Of a stretch of DNA of 64,000 nucleotides, positions 15,336 to 23,204 are shown in pieces. Below the pieces are notes generated by a model. It saw nothing but the letters and a program-made list of their open reading frames with translations. It searched no databases and had not been told where the DNA came from. A program made the translations under genes and the position numbers. Position 1 is the first letter of the stretch. Every line of letters begins with the position of its first letter. Origin of the DNA: Mannheimia indoligenes (GTDB lineage Bacteria; Pseudomonadota; Gammaproteobacteria; Enterobacterales; Pasteurellaceae); contig NZ_JBAJJM010000007.1 of assembly GCF_036880405.1 (NCBI RefSeq), forward strand, positions 124,001 through 188,000. Reading direction: 5' to 3'.

Positions 15336-15548
15336 ATGGAACAGATAAATATTGACGATGCATTTAGTTTTAGAATGAATAGCCAAATTAAACAAAAGGC
15401 ATTTGAGGTTATTAGAAGTTATGGACTAACTCCATCACAAGTTCTAAATATGCTTTTGATTGAGATTGCAACAACAAAGACCATTCCATTAAGCCTTAAT
15501 TATCAAGCTGAAACTAGTGAGGAAAATAACTTAGGAGCTAAACCATAG
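15336..15548 (+). CDS. RelB/DinJ-family antitoxin without an adjacent toxin
   Basis: 70 residues. The N-terminal ribbon-helix-helix is recognisable: FSFRMNSQIKQKAFEVIRSYGLTPSQVLNMLLIEIATTKTIPLSL, matching RelB/DinJ antitoxins, which bind DNA as dimers and neutralise RelE/YafQ-type RNases. The C-terminus is short and acidic. The next gene is a membrane protein, not a RelE-type toxin, and no toxin is seen on either strand nearby. It has its own promoter with operators. It may counter a toxin of the host or of another phage, or serve purely as a repressor. Confidence 0.75.
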   Translation: MEQINIDDAFSFRMNSQIKQKAFEVIRSYGLTPSQVLNMLLIEIATTKTIPLSLNYQAETSEENNLGAKP

Positions 15549-15584
15549 TTGATATAGTTAAGAGGAAACAGAAGGAGGTTGTAT

Positions 15585-15893
15585 ATGATAAAAATTTTTT
15601 TAGCATTATCCGAAATGGTCAATTTTGCTTTTTCGCTAATTAGTGCATTGATTATTATTACCCTAGCTATCGCAGGGGTCTATTTCATTACACCTGCAAA
15701 TACACCTGATGTTCCTTGGGCTGCAATCTTTTGGTTTTCCATTGGCGTAATGTTATTAGCACTTCATTTTTGGACAAAGTATGAAAGAAAAAGTGAAGTG
15801 GATAAACAAGCAGATAGATGGTTTGAAGAGCAAGCAAGATTGGATCAAATTAAATTTCAGAAGTGGCGAGAAGAACAAGATAAATCTTCTTAA
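15585..15893 (+). CDS. Small two-pass membrane protein in the tail-region insert
   Basis: 102 residues from the ATG at 15585, which has AAGGAGG six bases upstream. Two membrane segments (about residues 13-35 and 45-65) are joined by a short loop containing TPANTPDVPWA. A 38-residue charged, helical C-terminal tail follows (KYERKSEVDKQADRWFEEQARLDQIKFQKW), probably cytoplasmic. I recognise no family. The position as an independently expressed extra gene amid tail genes suggests a lysogenic-conversion or superinfection-exclusion role; that is inference. Confidence 0.65.
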   Translation: MIKIFLALSEMVNFAFSLISALIIITLAIAGVYFITPANTPDVPWAAIFWFSIGVMLLALHFWTKYERKSEVDKQADRWFEEQARLDQIKFQKWREEQDKSS

Positions 15894-15911
15894 ACATTGA
15901 CTAGTATATCG

Positions 15912-15941
15912 GCCGTTAGGGTTAAACCTAACGGCTTTTTT
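15912..15941 (+). terminator. Strong terminator closing the antitoxin/membrane-protein insert
   Basis: GCCGTTAGG (15912-15920), 6-base loop, CCTAACGGC (15927-15935), then TTTTTT. Together with the promoter at 15272 it makes the insert a self-contained transcription unit. Confidence 0.9.
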
Positions 15942-15955
15942 ATTGGAGAAAAATA

Positions 15956-18900
15956 ATGAGCGGATTAGGAAAATTAACCGTTACCTTAGAGTTGGAAAAT
16001 GTAAAATTCCAATCGGCGTTACTCAAATCCGACTACGAAGCTCAAAAATTTGCTAAAAACTTTATCCAAAATATGGATAGAGCCAAAAGTCACGCAAAGC
16101 AGTTTGCCGATCGGTCTGCTGAATATCTCAAAAATATCGAAAATGCGGCAAAAAATTTAAATCAATCAGTCTCTGCTGAACGTTTTTGGCTAGGCTTATC
16201 ACGTCTCAGTGTTCCAACAGGTCAAATTATCCAAGCTGCTAAAGCCTACACTGACATTCACAATAAAATGAAGTTGGTCAGCGACAGTTCCGCAGAGGCA
16301 GCTTTACGTTTAACAGATGTGTTCGACATTTCGATGAAAACCAGCCAAAGCACCGAAGCCGTGGCTGGTGTCTATCAAACCTTTGCAACAAATGCTCAAT
16401 CGCTAGGTTTAGCTCAAAAAGATGTGGCGGAATTAACTAAAACGGTTTCTCAAGCCGTTGCTGCAAGCGGTGCAAGCAGTTCTGCAGCAAGCAATGCCCT
16501 AACCCAATTTGGTCAATCGCTTTTAATGGGCAAAATGAAAGCCCAAGAATTTAACTCGCTCATTACTCAGACTCCAACCATTGTTCAAGCAATGGCAAAA
16601 GGCTTGGGAATGACAATGGCAGAATTTAAAGCAGCAGTAGATGATGGAAAAATCAGTACTGTTGAGATGGTCAAAGGCTTAAAAAATTCGAGCAGCTATG
16701 TTGATGAATTAGCCGGTAAAATGGGCGTAACCCTTGACGGGGCAATGACTAACCTTTCTACCGCATTCACAAAATGGGTGGGAGAAACCGATAATGCGTG
16801 GGGAGTTTCCCGTCAATTTGCGGAGTCGATCAACACATTAGCTCAGAATTTAAATGCCGCTGCCCCTTATGCTCTTGGCCTGGGAGCCGCATTAGGAGGA
16901 ATGCAACTCGGTAAAGCGGCAGAACAGACTTGGACACTAATAAATGCGAAACGGCAAGAAGTATTAGAAAGCCAAAAACAAGCTCAAAATATCTTGTTTA
17001 AAACAAAAGCAAGAATGCAAGAAGTGGCTCAAGAGCTGAAAGCTACACAAGCCTACATTGCTAATCTCCAAGCTCAAATGAGCTTAGCAAGAACTGAACA
17101 GCAAAGAACCTTTATTGCTACAGAACTACAAATTCAAACCCAAAGAGAAACAACGCTAATCCAACAACAAACCGTAGCAATTAAAGCCCTTGAAACTGCT
17201 CAAAATCAAGCAAATGTAGCAAAACGAATGGGAGCAGGCTTGATGACAGCTCTTGGCGGTCCTTGGGGTATTGCAATGGGGGTTATTTCCGCTGGAGCAA
17301 TAGCGTTATTTGACTGGTCTCAAAAAGCCAATCAAGCCCGTGAAGAAGCTCTCCGTTATGCCGATAGCTTAGATTCGGTTCGAGCCAATATTGATAAAAT
17401 GACCAAGGCTCAAACTGATGCGGAAATGGTTAAATTGTCTCGTTCAATAAAAGAACAGGAAACAGCATTAGCTAATCTGAAACAACGCCAAGCTGAACTT
17501 ACACGAGAAATCGAGCAAGGTGCTACTGTTTATGAGGATGCGTTTGCTGGCACTGTGCGTGTTACGATGAGTGCGGAAGAGCTTGCTAAAAAACAAGAAG
17601 AGCTGAAATTAGTGACCGCAGATGCTGAAAAAACTCAAAGAACCTTGAACTCTAGCTTAGAGGCTCAAGAAGCCTTAAAAGCCCATATTCCAATCGCCAA
17701 CCTACGAGAGGAGTTTGTCAAATTATACCCTCACATTGACGAAAGCCAAATCAAAGTTGACGGCTTAAATCTCTCTATCGGTAACTTTACCGTCAAATCT
17801 CCCGAAATGGTCGTTGCCGCTAATAATATCGCTACTGCACTTGGCGGTGTCGCTGGTGAGGCAATGAAGGCTGCTATTCTAGTCGCTAATCTGTCTAATA
17901 TGAAATTAGATATCGGTGGTGCTGCGGTTATCGACCCGAAACATCTTGAAACAATTGAGCAAATTGAACGTAACAATGCGATTGGTTCGGCTAAAGGTAA
18001 AGATAAAATTGCATTGCAAGTAAAAGATGCTCTGATTAGATCAGGTATGAAAGAGGGCGATGCTGGATATGAGCGATTAAAAGCAGCGTATGAGAAGCAA
18101 TTCACGTTGCAAAATGCCTCTAAAGGTGGTGGAAAGCCAAAGAAAACCAAAGCCGAAAAAGAGGCTGAAAAGGCAGCCAAGAAACAGCAACGAGATGCTG
18201 AACGCTCTGCTGAAAGTTATCAAAACCAAATGGCGGAGATGACAAACCGACTATCTGGCTTGAAAACAGATAAAGAAGATCTCGTAAAATATGGTGGCAT
18301 TTCTCAATATCAGGAAGTGCGTAAACTTACTGAAGATATTGCTCTTAATGCTGAAAAGTACAAAAACTATGGGACTGAGGGCGTAGCTAAACTCAAAGAG
18401 TTAGCCGCTAAAATTGATTCTGAACAACAACTTTTAGCCATTGAGCAATTCCAAGTAGATCACAATAAAAAACTCAAATCAATGCAATTTGAGCTTGATT
18501 TACTTGGTAAAACTCGTACTGAAAAAGAATTGCTACAATTCAGTAATCAACTAGATTTAGAGACTGAACGTCTAAAAATCAATATGACTAAAGAGAACAT
18601 TGCTCTGCTAGATGAAAAAATTGCCAAAATTAAGGAAGAATACGAACTACACCAGAAAAAACAGGAAGAAACTCGTACTTCTGCAATGATGGGAATAAAG
18701 GAAGGCTGGAATAATATTGAAACCGATGTCAGCAATGTCGCTGCCAATGTCGCCAATATTACAGAAAATGCGTTTAACGGAATGGCAGATGCAATGACTG
18801 ATTTTGTAATGACCGGTAAAGCGGATTTTAAATCTATGGCTGAATCAATCATTCGTGATATTTCGAATATGATTATCAAGATGACATTATTCAAGGCTCT

Positions 18901-19414
18901 TGAAAACTCTCTTAGAGGCACGTCGTTCGGTAATTTTCTTGGTATCCCGGTATCTTCTGCAGCTCAAGGTGGTTTAATTGGGTCAGTTGGTATGCCGAAA
19001 GTGATGTTAGGTGGATTTAGTCGAGGTGGTTACACAGGTGATGGCGGTAAATACGTTCCAGCAGGATTAGTGCATCGCGGGGAATACGTTATCACTAAAG
19101 AGGCCACTGCTCGACTAGGTTTAGATTTCCTTAATCATCTTAACTACGGCAAGCGTGGATTTTCTAGCGGTGGTGGTGTTGCTGTTCCTAGAGTACCAAG
19201 TATTTCTCTTCTACCCGCAGGATCAAATAAATCTTCTCCGTCATCAAGTATCAACGTTACTCAGCATTACACGATTGATGCACGGGGAGCAGATCACGGT
19301 GTAGAACAAAGAATTTCTGATTTACTTAAACAGAATAAACGTGAAACGATTGCCGAGATCCGCAACCAAATTAGACGAGGTGGGCAATTCGGCAAAGATT
19401 TTGGAGTCGCCTAA
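15956..19414 (+). CDS. Tail tape measure protein
   Basis: 1152 residues, by far the longest gene of the prophage; its length sets the tail length. The N-terminal third has the tape-measure N-terminal domain pattern (TDIHNKMKLVSDSS, AVAGVYQTFATNAQSLG, FNSLITQTPTIVQAMAKGLGMTMAEFK). A hydrophobic block at about residues 422-448 (MGAGLMTALGGPWGIAMGVISAGAIALFDW) may act in membrane passage of DNA. Extended coiled coils (lysine/alanine-rich near 725-750) and a glycine-rich C-terminus (GGFSRGGYTGDGGKYVPAGLVHRGEYVI) follow. It overlaps the next start (TAATG). Confidence 0.95.
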   Translation: MSGLGKLTVTLELENVKFQSALLKSDYEAQKFAKNFIQNMDRAKSHAKQFADRSAEYLKNIENAAKNLNQSVSAERFWLGLSRLSVPTGQIIQAAKAYTDIHNKMKLVSDSSAEAALRLTDVFDISMKTSQSTEAVAGVYQTFATNAQSLGLAQKDVAELTKTVSQAVAASGASSSAASNALTQFGQSLLMGKMKAQEFNSLITQTPTIVQAMAKGLGMTMAEFKAAVDDGKISTVEMVKGLKNSSSYVDELAGKMGVTLDGAMTNLSTAFTKWVGETDNAWGVSRQFAESINTLAQNLNAAAPYALGLGAALGGMQLGKAAEQTWTLINAKRQEVLESQKQAQNILFKTKARMQEVAQELKATQAYIANLQAQMSLARTEQQRTFIATELQIQTQRETTLIQQQTVAIKALETAQNQANVAKRMGAGLMTALGGPWGIAMGVISAGAIALFDWSQKANQAREEALRYADSLDSVRANIDKMTKAQTDAEMVKLSRSIKEQETALANLKQRQAELTREIEQGATVYEDAFAGTVRVTMSAEELAKKQEELKLVTADAEKTQRTLNSSLEAQEALKAHIPIANLREEFVKLYPHIDESQIKVDGLNLSIGNFTVKSPEMVVAANNIATALGGVAGEAMKAAILVANLSNMKLDIGGAAVIDPKHLETIEQIERNNAIGSAKGKDKIALQVKDALIRSGMKEGDAGYERLKAAYEKQFTLQNASKGGGKPKKTKAEKEAEKAAKKQQRDAERSAESYQNQMAEMTNRLSGLKTDKEDLVKYGGISQYQEVRKLTEDIALNAEKYKNYGTEGVAKLKELAAKIDSEQQLLAIEQFQVDHNKKLKSMQFELDLLGKTRTEKELLQFSNQLDLETERLKINMTKENIALLDEKIAKIKEEYELHQKKQEETRTSAMMGIKEGWNNIETDVSNVAANVANITENAFNGMADAMTDFVMTGKADFKSMAESIIRDISNMIIKMTLFKALENSLRGTSFGNFLGIPVSSAAQGGLIGSVGMPKVMLGGFSRGGYTGDGGKYVPAGLVHRGEYVITKEATARLGLDFLNHLNYGKRGFSSGGGVAVPRVPSISLLPAGSNKSSPSSSINVTQHYTIDARGADHGVEQRISDLLKQNKRETIAEIRNQIRRGGQFGKDFGVA

Positions 19415-20154
19415 TGACAAAAATCATTAAATTTCCTGAAAATATTCGCCCAAAATCAGCGAGTTTTTTCTTAAAGGCTCATACAACGACCTTTACGAAT
19501 CCGTTTTCAAATACTGTACAGACTCAAGAAATGCCGGGGGCTGTATGGACGTTTAGAGCGGATTTTTATTTAAACAATGAGGAGAAAAAGCGGATCTTCC
19601 GAGCTTTTATCGCCAAATTGCGTGGCTCGGCAGGAAGATTTTATTTTCCTGCTGAGTTTTGCCCTAAGTTCATTCCTGATTTTGGAGAACCAGAAACACC
19701 TAGTATCTTTGATTTAGCTGCAACTGCTGATAAAGATGATTGGTTCTCAACATCATTAGATGTTACTGCCGATGAAGAACATAAATATCGAGTATCGCCA
19801 TTAAGAACGTTATCTGTGTTAAACCCAACAATACTTAAAGTTGCATCTGATAAATCTTTTGGAGAATTGGTCTTAAAAGCCGGGCAATATATATCGTTTG
19901 ATCTTACCAATGGTTATCGTTATTTAGGTATTGTAGTTGATGATTGCTTTGTTAGTCGTGATAGCTTTGCTCGCATTTCGATTGAGCCCCCATTACGAGA
20001 TACACCGATTGAAAATGCCCCTATTCATACTGCACGACCAAGTGCAGTTTTTATGTTAAGCGATGACGAGCAAGGCCGTATTTCTGAGTTGTTACATAAA
20101 AAAGGTGAAGTGTCTATCGAGGCTGTGCAGGCTAGACCGATAAGGATTGAATAA
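19414..20154 (+). CDS. Tail tip protein, probable distal tail component
   Basis: 246 residues, no membrane segment. N-terminal residues contain PFSNTVQTQEMPGAVWTFRADFYLNNEEKKRIFRAFIAKLRGSAGRFYFP, the kind of beta-rich pattern seen in proteins that cap the tube at its distal end. It is coupled by TAATG overlaps to the tape measure upstream and the next tip gene downstream. The assignment rests mainly on gene order; I do not recognise a named family with certainty. Confidence 0.6.
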   Translation: MTKIIKFPENIRPKSASFFLKAHTTTFTNPFSNTVQTQEMPGAVWTFRADFYLNNEEKKRIFRAFIAKLRGSAGRFYFPAEFCPKFIPDFGEPETPSIFDLAATADKDDWFSTSLDVTADEEHKYRVSPLRTLSVLNPTILKVASDKSFGELVLKAGQYISFDLTNGYRYLGIVVDDCFVSRDSFARISIEPPLRDTPIENAPIHTARPSAVFMLSDDEQGRISELLHKKGEVSIEAVQARPIRIE

Positions 20155-20708
20155 TGCGAGATTTAGACAATATTACGCAAGCTGAAAGCAGAAAAGATAG
20201 ACTAAGACCTTTTTCGGCAGTTGAGCTTGACTACCCTGACGGTATTGTACGCCTATCTTTTTTACCATTTGATATTGTTATTGATGGTCATAGCTTTACA
20301 GGTACAGGTGATCTCGGTGCTATCAGTATGGTAACAGAAGGGGCAGAACAAAAAAGTTATGGTGTGACAATCACATTAAGCGGAATTCCTAGCGTTCGGA
20401 CTGACTACCTACTCAAACAAGATATCCAAGGACGTATCGCCAAAATATGGATGGGATTTTTAGATGAAAATCATCGATTAATTGGTAAGCCAATCATCAT
20501 TTTTGTTGGCAGAATGGACACACAAATGCTTAAAGTTGGGAAAACAACTGAGATTGAAGTAACGGTAGAAAGCCTATTTATTGATTGGCAACGTGCGAAA
20601 GTGAGGCGTTTCACGAATGAAGATCAAGTCGCACTTTACCCCAATGATAAAGGCTTTGAATTTGTGTCTGCTGTGGCCGACATGGAAATTATTTGGGGGC
20701 GTGGATAA
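20154..20708 (+). CDS. Tail tip / hub protein
   Basis: 184 residues. FSAVELDYPDGIVRLSFLPFDIVIDGHSFTGTGDLGAISMVTEGAEQKSYGVTITLSGIP and IWMGFLDENHRLIGKPIIIFVGRMDTQML read as beta-strand-rich, like the small hub proteins of lambda-like and gene-transfer-agent tails. The position (between the distal tail protein and a peptidase-like protein) supports a tail tip role. It is translationally coupled on both sides. Confidence 0.6.
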   Translation: MRDLDNITQAESRKDRLRPFSAVELDYPDGIVRLSFLPFDIVIDGHSFTGTGDLGAISMVTEGAEQKSYGVTITLSGIPSVRTDYLLKQDIQGRIAKIWMGFLDENHRLIGKPIIIFVGRMDTQMLKVGKTTEIEVTVESLFIDWQRAKVRRFTNEDQVALYPNDKGFEFVSAVADMEIIWGRG

Positions 20709-21115
20709 TGCGGAAGTTTGATTGGGAACAAAGGCTGGTTAATGTGATTGCAAAACATCAAAACCAGCCTTTTTTATTGGGTAAATTGGATTGCTGTCAA
20801 TTCGCTCGTAATTGTGTCGTTGAAATCAGCCAAGGAGGCATACCCGAAATACCACATTACCACTCACTACGAGAGGCTTTATCTGTGCTAGCAGAACTTG
20901 GGGGAATTGAAGGTGTTGCAGAGTATTTGACACATAAACAAGCTAAATCAGCTTACCTCGCCAAACGAGGCGATCTGCTAATGATTAAAAGTGATGATGT
21001 TACATTTGATTATAAAGCTTTAGCTATTTGTGTGGGTAACGTTGCAATGGCGATGGGTGAAAATGGTCCAGTTGTTGTTGAACGTGATCAGTGGCTAAAA
21101 TGTTGGGAGGTTTGA
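20708..21115 (+). CDS. Tail tip assembly protein, NlpC/P60-like (DUF6950-type)
   Basis: 135 residues from the ATG that overlaps the previous stop (TAATG). LGKLDCCQFARNCVVEISQGG places a cysteine as in the NlpC/P60-like fold, followed by YLAKRGDLLMIKSDD and a later ALAICVGNVAMAMGENG. The canonical NlpC catalytic histidine is not obvious, so activity is uncertain. In siphophages such a protein sits just upstream of the tip attachment protein and may help local cell-wall degradation or tip assembly. Confidence 0.6.
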   Translation: MRKFDWEQRLVNVIAKHQNQPFLLGKLDCCQFARNCVVEISQGGIPEIPHYHSLREALSVLAELGGIEGVAEYLTHKQAKSAYLAKRGDLLMIKSDDVTFDYKALAICVGNVAMAMGENGPVVVERDQWLKCWEV

Positions 21116-21116
21116 T

Positions 21117-23156
21117 ATGCCAATGGTAGTTCCTATAATAGCTTCAGTTGCCGCAGCAGCTATTTCAACATCGGCTGCAGTTATTGCAACAATTGGAGCT
21201 ATCGGGGCTGCAGCCCTTGGTATGGCAACCGCTTTTGCTATTACCACAATAGGTAGTAAGCTAACCAAAGCTAAAGCTCCTAGCATACCACAGCAAGATT
21301 TAAAGCGGACAATTAAAGAGGCTGCAGCTAATCGACGCATTATTTATGGCACAGTGCGGGCCGGCGGGGCCCTTGTGTATGCCTCGGTTTCTGACAAATC
21401 TAAAAAATATCTTGATATGGTGATTGTTGTTGCACATGGACGAGTCCATGAAATCGACCCTATTTTTTGGATTAACGATGATAAAAGTGATGATCCAAAA
21501 TTTGAGAAACTAATTTGGATGTATTATCGCAGAGGGTATCAACAACAAGCAGCAATGGGTCTTTTAGTTAAAAATAAACCCGGAGAATGGTCTGAATCGC
21601 ATACATTAAATGGCGTATCTTATGTTTATGTGCGTTTAAAATATGATTCAAATGCGTTTCAAAATGGTGTACCAAACCTTTCATTTTTGATTAAAGGTAA
21701 GCCAGTATATGATCCACGTATTAAGCAGATGGTTCACTCAAATAATCCAGCTTTATGTATTTTAGACTGGTTACGAGCCAAAGAAGGTAAAGCAGTGCCA
21801 AATGATTTGATTGATTTCGATTCGTTCATCACAGCTGCGAATATCTGCGATGAAAAAGTGCCGAGTAAAGATAGCCGATACGACACAAATGGGAGAGCCG
21901 GATTTGTTAAACGCTACACTTTAGATGGTGTAATTGATATGTCTGCTGCTCCAGCAAAAATCATTGAAGATATGCAGTCGTCTTGCCACGGTAACTTAGT
22001 CTTTTCGCAAGGTAAGTATCGTTTTTATGCCGGAGCTTACAGCTACCCAACTTTCACGATCACGACAGAAATGTTGCGTGAAGCTCCAACTGTGAGGATG
22101 AAGCCTAGTCGTAACGAATTGTTCAATATTGTATCCGGTTCTTACATTGAGCCTACTCATAACTGGAACGAAACAGATTTCCCACCCCAACGGGACGACA
22201 GCTATATTAAACGTTATCAAGGCGAAGAGATAAAACAAGATATTAAATTGCCTTATACGACCAATGGGGCTATCGCTCAACGGTTAGCTAAAATTCAGCT
22301 CGTGAAAGGTAATAATACTATTACTGTTAATTTGAACTGTAACTGGGCTGTTTTGCCTATTCGCTTATGGGATGTGGTAGAACTCAATATCCCCGAGATT
22401 TTTCAAGTTGGGACTACTTTTCGCGTAACGGAATTCTCCTTTGCGGAAGGCGGTGGAATCGATTTAACTCTCAGTTCGGAACGACCTGAATTTTATTATT
22501 GGGATTATCAAGTAGATGAAAAAATAATTGATGAAACCAAAAAGCCGGTTTCAGACGATGGGAAACCCGATGTTATAAAGAATCTTATCATTAGTGGTGA
22601 ACCCAATCTCTACAAATCTCAATTATCAGCAAGCTGGGATAAAGTTGATGATGATGGTGTGTCATACAGTGTGGTCGTTGAAAAGAGAGATAAAAATACG
22701 ACTGAATATATGTCAGTTCGTGAATTTAGAACATTTGATACTGCATTCCATCACGAATTAGATGAGGTAGATTTAGGTTTTTTATATAGAGTTAAAGTGC
22801 GAGCATTTAATTCTATGTTAAAAAAGTCAGATTGGGTAATCAGCGATACTATCTCTATTAAGGCGATAGCTATACCTCCAGACCCACCAAGTTATCTGAG
22901 TGTATCTAAAGAAAACAAATCTGTCACATTAAGGTGGAAAGCTCCACAGAATATAGACCATCTACACAATATCATTTATCGCAGTGAAAAAAATAACGTT
23001 GATGATGCGAATATACTCGTGTCTGTTAATACAACAAAAGGAGAATATTCAAAGTATATTGATACAGTTGAAAGAACATCATACTACTGGATTTCATCAG
23101 TAGATATATCAGGGAACGAATCAGCAAAAGTTTTTGCTGGTTCAGTAATAATCTAA
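21117..23156 (+). CDS. Tail tip attachment protein (lambda J-like) with fibronectin III repeats
   Basis: 679 residues. An alanine-rich hydrophobic N-terminus (residues 8-45) is followed by KRTIKEAAANRRIIYGTVRAGGALVYA, a signature of J-like/host-specificity tip proteins. The middle (YTLDGVIDMSAAPAKIIEDMQSSCHGNLVFSQGKYRFYAGAY) continues the hub fold. From about residue 485 two fibronectin type III-like domains occur (LSASWDKVDDDGVSYSVVVEKRD; VTLRWKAPQNIDHLHNIIYRSEKN). It forms the central tip and takes part in host recognition. GGGAGG lies before the ATG. Confidence 0.85.
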   Translation: MPMVVPIIASVAAAAISTSAAVIATIGAIGAAALGMATAFAITTIGSKLTKAKAPSIPQQDLKRTIKEAAANRRIIYGTVRAGGALVYASVSDKSKKYLDMVIVVAHGRVHEIDPIFWINDDKSDDPKFEKLIWMYYRRGYQQQAAMGLLVKNKPGEWSESHTLNGVSYVYVRLKYDSNAFQNGVPNLSFLIKGKPVYDPRIKQMVHSNNPALCILDWLRAKEGKAVPNDLIDFDSFITAANICDEKVPSKDSRYDTNGRAGFVKRYTLDGVIDMSAAPAKIIEDMQSSCHGNLVFSQGKYRFYAGAYSYPTFTITTEMLREAPTVRMKPSRNELFNIVSGSYIEPTHNWNETDFPPQRDDSYIKRYQGEEIKQDIKLPYTTNGAIAQRLAKIQLVKGNNTITVNLNCNWAVLPIRLWDVVELNIPEIFQVGTTFRVTEFSFAEGGGIDLTLSSERPEFYYWDYQVDEKIIDETKKPVSDDGKPDVIKNLIISGEPNLYKSQLSASWDKVDDDGVSYSVVVEKRDKNTTEYMSVREFRTFDTAFHHELDEVDLGFLYRVKVRAFNSMLKKSDWVISDTISIKAIAIPPDPPSYLSVSKENKSVTLRWKAPQNIDHLHNIIYRSEKNNVDDANILVSVNTTKGEYSKYIDTVERTSYYWISSVDISGNESAKVFAGSVII

Positions 23157-23159
23157 GCA

Positions 23160-23185
23160 AAGCACTCTCGAGAGTGCTTTTTTAT
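23160..23185 (+). terminator. Terminator between tip protein and tail fibre genes
   Basis: A perfect 20-bp palindrome at 23160-23179 (half-site AAGCACTCTC) followed by a T-tract to 23183. The fibre genes downstream would then need antitermination or their own promoter. Confidence 0.85.
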
Positions 23186-23204
23186 TGGAATTTTTGGAGT
23201 TTTT

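Noticed and set aside
16461..16480. Uptake-signal-like GCAAGCGGTG in the tape measure gene
   Set aside because: It lacks the full ACAAGCGGTC core and lies in an alanine/serine-rich coding stretch; not counted.
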